Position numbers and translations under genes: made by a program. A DNA stretch of 64,000 nt. It comes from Rhyacophila brunnea. Lineage: Eukaryota > Arthropoda > Insecta > Trichoptera > Rhyacophilidae. Positions 38,601-47,600 of the stretch are shown in pieces. Each line of letters begins with the position of its first letter. Position 1 is the stretch's first letter. The stretch is from positions 124,001 to 188,000 of the forward strand of contig JAGYXB010000196.1 in the NCBI GenBank assembly GCA_022495005.1, written 5' to 3'. The notes beneath the pieces were generated by a model, which ran no database searches, had not been told where the DNA came from, and saw nothing but the letters and a program-made list of their open reading frames with translations.

Positions 38601-41600
38601 GGCGCGACGAAATTTTGGACTCGCTGGCATTCGGAGAGAGAACGTTGAGCTGGGAACACGTCAATTTGTTTCGTGATGGCAACGGGGGTATTAATTCTTA
38701 CATCGTGTAAAGATTACTAAAAACGTTACCCATTTACTTGAAAAAGAAAACATGTCAATGAATATATTATTATTGTTCCTAATAGAACAATAAACAGAAC
38801 ATTAAATGTACGCATGTTGGATTTATATGACAAATTATACTTCGTTCGGCATGAGTCATTTGCATCCGCGACCCCCAATCCGCGCATCGCCTAGCCACGA
38901 TCTTTTTAGACCATGCCTCAACTGAGGTATAGCCTTAATACAGAATAATTACCAAAAGTTTGTTTATATTTACATAGCTTGTAAAAAAAGTCAGAAATAT
39001 ACATAAACATCCAAGACAAATTGTAGGGCGTAATGGTAAGGGTAATGGACCGGAGCGCACCGAAGCGCTGTTCAGGTTCATAAAACCCCAAATTTATCGC
39101 TCGTCTTGTGGAAAAAGTAATTTGCCCGTCCTAGCTAGGATAGGCTATATAACAAAAAATTAACACACTGTTTTTTTTATAAATACACATAAAATTAGAT
39201 AACTATGTATTTATATGTTTATCTATGTAAATATTTTCGTAAAATTATCGGGCACTCCTGTTCGTAAATGTTTCCATTCCGAGCGCTGACAAATTTTGAA
39301 TATAGAGTGATCCCTATTTCATAGATTGAATCCAATAAAATGGAAATGGTACAAACAATAAAAATAAAAGAACCATCAAAATTAAAACTAATACCCATTC
39401 GCTGCGGACCTTTTAATTAATATTTAATTACCACATTTAAATAACATGCTAATTATATGTAATGGCCACCCGATGGGCAACGCACCAGTAAATATACTTA
39501 TATAGGTATACATATTCTTTTTAAGACTACAACAGTCCCAGAGGCCCAATGACAGTAGTGTAGTTTAACAACAGTGTATTTAGTAATATAAGTGAAATAA
39601 TCACAGAAAATCGCATATATATAAGTATATATATATACATTCTGTGTCCTCGTCGGGAATCGAACCCGGAGCTCCCAGATGAAAGACCAGCGCCTTACGT
39701 ACTGTACCACGAGAGCCGCACGAGACTGATATTACGAGTACTATAGAATTACACTATACATTACATACCATAATTACACTATACATTATATACCATAATT
39801 ATATAAACTGTTATTAAAATGGAAATATATACCTACCTATATTATAATATAATATGAATAATACGTACATGTTAAAAATATTAAATTGCAAACCTTTTAA
39901 TCCAGGTGTGATGGCCCACATCCTGATGGAATTTCTCCCTGAGAACTGTCCAAGTGCCATCTCCATGTAGTACATCGGTTTCCCCACTACGAACAAGACT
40001 ATGATGTATGGGATCAGGAACGCACCACCACCGTTTTCATATGCTGTGAACGGAAACCTCCATATGTTTCCGAGGCCCACTGACATAGCGATGCAGGACA
40101 TGAGGAATTCGACGCCATTAGACCAGGTTGGTCTTTCTTGGACACCTTTTTTCTAGAAAAAAAACCGATATTATAATACTATATCTTGTAAAATAGAGCG
40201 CCTAATTATTACTCTAATTAGTATCTACCAGTGACAAAGGGTGGAGTTAGGCTGTGGAGATCCGACATAATAGTGCACAGTAAACATTATCAGTCATATA
40301 TATTTGATTTTATTGACCTAAGAATACAAATTACAGATGGTGTTGGACCAGTGGCGAAGGGTGGAGGTAGGCTGTTAAGATTCGACATACATATATAAGA
40401 TCTTGGCAGTCTGATGTCGTAAATTTTCTAAATGCAACAAAATTGGCACAACACACATACAAATTACAGATGGTGTGGGACCAGCGGCGAAGTTTGGAGG
40501 TAGGTTTTTAAGATCCGCCATAAAAAGTGCACATAAAACTTTGTCATATATTCTTTTTTCATTGAAATAAGACTAAGTACACTTTACAGATGGTGTTTTG
40601 GCAACAGAACACTTAATAATTTACTGTATACCTGTACCTATGCTGTCTTAATACCGAAATTACCGGTATTATGGATTTTTTAAACCGGTATTTCGGTATC
40701 GATAAATAATTAAATGCCGGTATTGCAATCCCTAGTTGTTAGCCGTTTGACTCTTTGATATAGATCAAATATACGTTTAATAAACTACATATTGTGATTT
40801 TTGCCAGACTATACAATTTATTGAGCCTGCATCCACGATTTCAGAAACGGGTTCTCTAACACTACTCTACCGTGGGGCACAAATAGATGATTGAGATATT
40901 AATAAAATTGAAGATTCCGTATTGTAAATAAGTACACATCTTAATTTTCGATCGGTTTTCCTACAGTTCACTACATATTTACCTATATAGTGCAGTGGCG
41001 AAGGGTGGAGGTAGGCTGTTAAGATTCGACATAAATAGTGCACACTAAAGTTTGTCAGTCATATATATTTGATTTTATTGACCTAAGAACACAAATTACA
41101 GATGGTGTTGGACCAGTGGCGAAGGGTGGAGGTAAACTGTTAAGATCCGCCATAAAAAGTGCACATTAAACTATGTCATATTTTTTTTTCATTGAAATAA
41201 GACTAAGTACACTTTACAGATGGTGTTAGTTAAAAATTCAAGCCATAATAGATAATGTCAAAAAATACTCGTCTATCTATAAAATAAGTATCTAAAATTA
41301 TGCAATTACATTTTCAAATCTTGTGTCTTATTCGTTGAATAAAAATAAATAGTTTTTTTTGTGATTTTACCGAGGCTTTGACTATGACTCGCTGTCATAT
41401 CGCCTCTTCTCTTCTAGAAGGGGATCCGCCGATCAGGCCCTCGCTCTAATTCTGTTAAAGGACTTTACAATTTGGCCTAGCTCTTCCATCTTACCCACCG
41501 CCAGGGCACCTTTCAATTCGTCGACATTCTCATATATATCCGCAATTCGCAGCTGTACTCCATGAAGTTCATATTTAGGGCATTGTAGTGCTTTATGTAC

Positions 41601-44600
41601 AATGTCCTCTAAAACATGACATTCATCGCAGAGCTGCGATTCGCTTCTTCCCATGAGGACATCAAATCTTTTTCCCATTGTGTGCCCTGTTCTTAGCCTC
41701 AGTGTAACTTAAGCTCGTTCCTCGTCAAACGAGACTCTACAAACCAGGGCACGAACCGTGATGATGGTAGAATAGAGTTACCCCATTTCCCCTTTTCTAA
41801 TGATACCCTATGGTGAAAATCTATCCTCGTACTTTGGCACATTTCCTTTATAGCCTCATTCCAGTCCAGGTTTTCTGGTATCACTGCTTCGAGATAATTA
41901 ATTATATCTATTGCACGACCAAAAATCATCTCGTGGTAAAGAGGTCATATATGAAAAAACGGGAATGGGAGGACTGGCCTCCGGACAATTGGACGCCGCA
42001 CTGTCGTAGACACGTGTAGACGAGTTATTTTAATCAGTTTCTATCTACTACTTAGTAGTTTGAATTCATTTTACTCTTAAAATAATGTATTATTTATCGC
42101 GGAATACCATTACCATGCCTAAGGCTTTATATTAAATAAAAAACTCTTTTTTCGTTAGAACTTAAACATATGCACGATTAAATCATTGTTTACGTCTGCA
42201 TATTTACATTCTTACCAACTATTAAATCATAATATAATCATTGAAGTATAAATAATAATATTGAATATTTTTTTTAAAAGTACCTATAAGTACCTAACGT
42301 CTATTTATTTTCGAATTCCGTGGCGTCCAGTTGTCCGGTGCCAAATCGTCAAAACATATTTTTAAAACTTGTGCCTTATGTTATGGTTAATTATATTATT
42401 AATATGACTTATTTTACAAGTCCCGAATAACAAAAATTTTAGAACCCGTGTGTTGTGTTATGTATAAGATCTATTATGACGTAAATAAAATATTTTCCTC
42501 TGATAATTGGAACATCCGTGTAAGTTGTAAGGAAACTGTCCGATTATTTCAACAAACGACCAACTCGAATTGAAATATCATTATTTTCATTACAATTATT
42601 GTGTGTGAAAAAAACTCCCATAATTTTCCAACTAATGACATCACTGGTTTATTTTTTAAATCACGATTTAAGTGATAGGTAGACACGTTCGTGTAAACAT
42701 AATCAATGTCTTTAAAACCGATTTAAATCCTCATATTATTTTACGATGTCAGCAAAAATCAAGTTTTAATAACCACATATGACTTATTACTTATTATAGC
42801 GTACTATAAATAAAATTATGCGCACCTCACACAGGTATTAATACCCTGTTTACACGTGCATGGATTAACTGCTGCGTATCGCGATCGCGGCCATAACAAT
42901 AAAATGTGCGTGTAAACATGCATTATCCTGCAGTTGCAAGATTGCATGCATGAATCAAAAATGTTCGGAAGCTTCTGAATCTTCATGCGACAGTAGGGAT
43001 TTTTCGATGTGCGCCTGCGCAGTAGAACGATAGTAGCGAACCTGCCGGCAAAATAAACGAACTATCCTCATTTTGAGGTTAAGCGATTTTTACGACCTGT
43101 CAAATAGTACCTTAAATGAAAACATTGCGTCTCGCTTACTCTTGACGAATAAGATTGGAGAGACAGTCAGCACTTTTACGTGTAAACAGTTATTGTCACG
43201 ACAGTTTAAAATACACACTATTGTTGCCAGTAAATCCACGCACGTGTACAGGCGCTATTAAGTGTTTACCTCAAAAATACCACTGCCTATGACTCAGAAC
43301 AGAAGTAATTAATTTATATATAAATATATTATATTATTTTTGATGTTTTCGAATTGTAAAAAAAACATTTTATTATGATAATATAGAAATTAGAACGAAT
43401 ATGTTTTTGAAACCCCACCTTTCTTACAGAAAACTCCATGCATAAAAGTCAAACCCAACAATGGCGAATCATTTAATGCTTACGTTCCAAAATCTTCGTA
43501 ATAATAGATAGTGGCGTGCCAATGACTAATATTTAGGGTAAATTATAAATTAGGAACCGCATTATGTGTCTATTAAGTATAAGTAGTATTAATAATTATT
43601 ATAAGTTTACTGAAATATATTTTTTTTATTTCCGCCTTGCCGTCTCCATAAAATGACATTTTTTTTAAACGCAAACAAACAACAAACTGGTTACAGGGAT
43701 TAGTTTGAACAGAAATACATAAAAACTACGCAATATAAGGAGTTGGAGCACTTCCTCCAGCATCGGGCTGCATAAATCCAAAACACGACTTTTGTTCATA
43801 CCAAAGAGGTTTATTACATTTCATCTTAAATATGACAAATATTAAGTGAGCTTATATCGAGTTAAGTCCGCTGATATTAAAACAGTATGTTTTAACACTG
43901 GCCGAGTCTGATTCATCCAGTAGTATATCAATGCCTGTATAATATACCAACAAAACAAATTATAGCTTTTAAACTGAAAAATATTATATTTTAAATCTTA
44001 AGAAAAATACTATTATTATTGTCAATTTATTAGCTACAAATAGTAAAATTGCTAGATTAATATACCTAATAATATGTTATCTTTATCAGGAATAATACTG
44101 ACAGAAGTTATTATTAGGTAAGTATAAAAAATTACATTTGAGCAAAGCAACATACCAACCTAATAACGATTAACAATATCTTTTCAATGCTCTCCGTTGT
44201 CAGTCAGTTTGATGATGAATTGATGAATAAGAAGGTGTCTCAATTGATATAAATTACTCACTCAAATTAGTTTTAGATTGATGGTCAGTCAGAACCACTA
44301 AACATGAATCATAGACTAATAATATACTATATTATACTAACATGAATCATATATTCTAGATATGAAAAGAAAGATTAAAAGTGAATGTTGACTGTGTCAT
44401 AAATATATAAAAACACGTATATTGTTGTCACCCTCTCTAGGGATACTTGTATTAACGGATGTGGGTAAATGCAGGAAAAAAAATAATAGGATGAGTCTCC
44501 AGTTCTCTCCACCTGATGAGTGAATCAAGTTAAGAGTGATCCATGATAAATTATCACCACAGCTTCTATCTCTGATTTCGTGTTTGTGGGCTCGAATTCT

Positions 44601-47600
44601 ACGTTTGGCAAATACCTATAACAATATTGTTCCGTGTGTTTGATCCAGACTAAGGACTTTAATTATAGGCTGGACGAATGGCAAAAAAACAATCCTCAAA
44701 TAAATGTCTGATAATTTACTCTTTGCGGACAGTCAGCTCGCTTTATGCCCCTTGATTTTATTCACAAAATAATAAAACAGACCCTTATTCAAAACGCCCC
44801 TTTTGGTAACCCAGTTTCCATTAATTGTACGTTGTCAGGATCTCAATAAATAACTAAAGCGTGCATTTGGTTTGTCGAGATAGTACCATACCTAGACTGA
44901 ATTAACATTCGCCCGCATACCTGATTCTTTTGTTAGTTTCTTGTCCCAATTTTTTAGTCTAATTTACGATTTATAACTTTGGGTTAATTAATCGGGAAGG
45001 AAGATTTAATCCAAAAAGAGTAGGTACGATGCTGAATTTTATAAGTTATTGGGGTGCAAGTCTGTTTACTGGAAGCCAGGGCGCGGGAACGGTTACATGT
45101 ACATTGTACGTAAAACATTTCACCGTAACACAGTTCGCCGTGAGCTTTCTTATAGGAAAAAGATGACCGTATAGTCATAGTGTATACTATACGGTCTCCA
45201 ATTTTATTAGATTCAATATGAACATTAATTCAATTTTCATAACTGATTTTGGCCAAAATTCATGAGTTCAAGAATGAAAACTTAACCTAACCTGACAAAT
45301 AATCCAGTAAGTATATCGGGTGTTTTCAAAATTTGTTTGCTGCTGGCTTCTTGTAAAGTGTAAACCGACAAGATCCGTGTTTTATGTAGTATTTAGACAT
45401 GAATTTTATGTCAGTAAGTACTATACGACCCAAAGACGTTGGGCGGTCTTCAATATACGGCCATTGGACTATCATGCCGTGGGTCCCAGGTTCGAATCCT
45501 GGGTCTGGCAAGTACACATACTGTTTTTCAATATGTGTGTGAGTCAGGGTATGGACCTAATAAGTTGAGCAAGTGGCTGACATCCATTTCTCTTAAAAAC
45601 AAAATCTGTTAATACAAACCTCTACTCTGTGGAGGCCCATATGATCCTATTAGGATCGGACATGGTCGAAGATATATTTCATATACAATATTTCACGGTG
45701 AAGTGTGATACGGCGAACTGTATACGTACAAGTTTCCGGACACGGGCTGGAACAGCGGCAATTTTCATAGTCGATTTCGGCAAACTTCATGAATTCAAGG
45801 ATGATACTTAACATAACCTAACCTAAAAAAAAGTGAAGGTGAAGAAAGAAAGCATGGAGCAGGACTACAATGATTAGATATAAACACTAATTCATAACCC
45901 CAGTTAACTTAATTTGTACATTTCTTCTTTCTTTCTTTCGACCATGTCCGATCCTAATAGAATCATATGGGCCACAACAGAGTAGAGGTTTGTATTAACA
46001 GATTTTGTTTTTTACGAGAAATGGATGTCAGCCACTTGCTCAACCTATTAGGTCCATACCCTGACAGACACAAATTGAAAAACAATATGTGTATACTTGC
46101 CAGACCCAGGATACGAACCTGGGACCCACGGCGTTATAGTCCAACGCTTAAGCCGCGCGGCCACAGTGGGTGTGTACATTTAATGGTAAGTAATTTCTAA
46201 TAATTTGTAATCGTAAATTGTAAATGTAACTACTCGCCTTGTACGAGTACATAACAAGCAATGCCTAACATCAAATATAGGAAATGCAAGCGATATAAAT
46301 ATGTGAAATAAAATATAATATATCCAATGATGTACCTAAGCTACAAAAAAAAACAAAAATCTTGAATAAACACATTAAAAAACCCTAACCTAACAAATAA
46401 TCCAGTAGGTATATCGGCAATATTAGACAAGAACCGTTATTGATTATAGGTTATAATATTGATCAGATAAGACTAAACTTGTTAGGTGAATAGAGGAAAA
46501 CTACACAGATTTGATAATTCAAAAAGTCATTTTTCAGATAATACATTTAGATTTAAAATTTACGATGTTCAATAAATTTTATTCATGGATTACGATTGCA
46601 AATCGTCAATTAAATTATGACTTTGATTTATATTAATGAAATCCTCCGATAATAATATTGATTGACGTTAATACTAAATTAGTAAATAGATATATTTATA
46701 ATCCATTGTCTTCATTATTCATCATAATCATCAGCCATCACTGTTTTGATATATTCTTGTTTATTTATATGTATCAATCAAAATTATTTAGGTATATTTA
46801 TCAAAATGGCAAGCGTCACAAACATGACTAAACAAAAGTTTAATCATAAGAACATTGTTTCTGGGATTTTCATATATTAGGGATTACTATATCGAAGGTT
46901 CTTCAACTATTTAAATACATTTATTTATTTAATAAATATGTTTTATAATTTTAGCCTAACTAGACAAATATATTAGTCTCTTGAAGCCTAGATGCAGTGG
47001 CGACCTTAGAGACTTGGAGGCTCAAGGCTCTAATTTATTTTCAGGCCCCATATGATTAAATAAAATATAACATATATACGTAAATTCTAACTACCAACGT
47101 ACCTAGTAAAATATCAACGTATCTCTTCCCTAGTGACCAGGAACACAGAATTAATGTAAACTGAAATATCTAACGGGTATGGAGTAACAGGCAACCGAAG
47201 TCGAGTGTGGAAGAATATGGGATAAACGTAAACAAGTATCAAGAATCACGTCATTTTAAGCAGGTCCTTCGTTCTGACAACTACTCTCGGTTTATGCACT
47301 GACGCTCATTCAATATTGGTAATTTTGAAGGTTGCAACACACACCATTGCACATCTATAATGTGTGTTTCATTTTCTTAGGACACTCACACATTCAAAAT
47401 GTAGTGTATTGGGGTACCTATGGCCTATCTGAATTATATTTATTAATCTGTTCTGTGCTAGTGACACAATATAGTAATATAAGTGATTTTTTTGTATACA
47501 ATTAAGTAAGTACCTATCTATTTTAGTGGTCGTAGGTTTTTTTTAAGTCAGTTATCTACCTATTATAGTACCTATCTATTATTTTACACGCAATTTATAT

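Larger units (their letters stand above)
38431..39893 (-). other. Intron between the TM2 and TM3 exons
   Basis: 1.46 kb, holding a TTAA-1 MITE (38561-38934), REP3 copy 3 (39394-39467) and a SINE3 tRNA-like head (39647-39719). Around 39050-39300, GGACCGGAGCGCACCGAAG resembles 35337-35560 (GGACCGGAGCGTACCGAAG), another shared repeat. Confidence 0.65.

Noticed and set aside
39647..39719. tRNA gene with anticodon TTC on minus
   Set aside because: The anticodon stem does not pair and SINE-like sequence follows; treated as a SINE head.
41810..42019. Plus-strand ORF over the LINE fragment
   Set aside because: Opposite-strand shadow of the LINE C-terminal region, running into a MITE.
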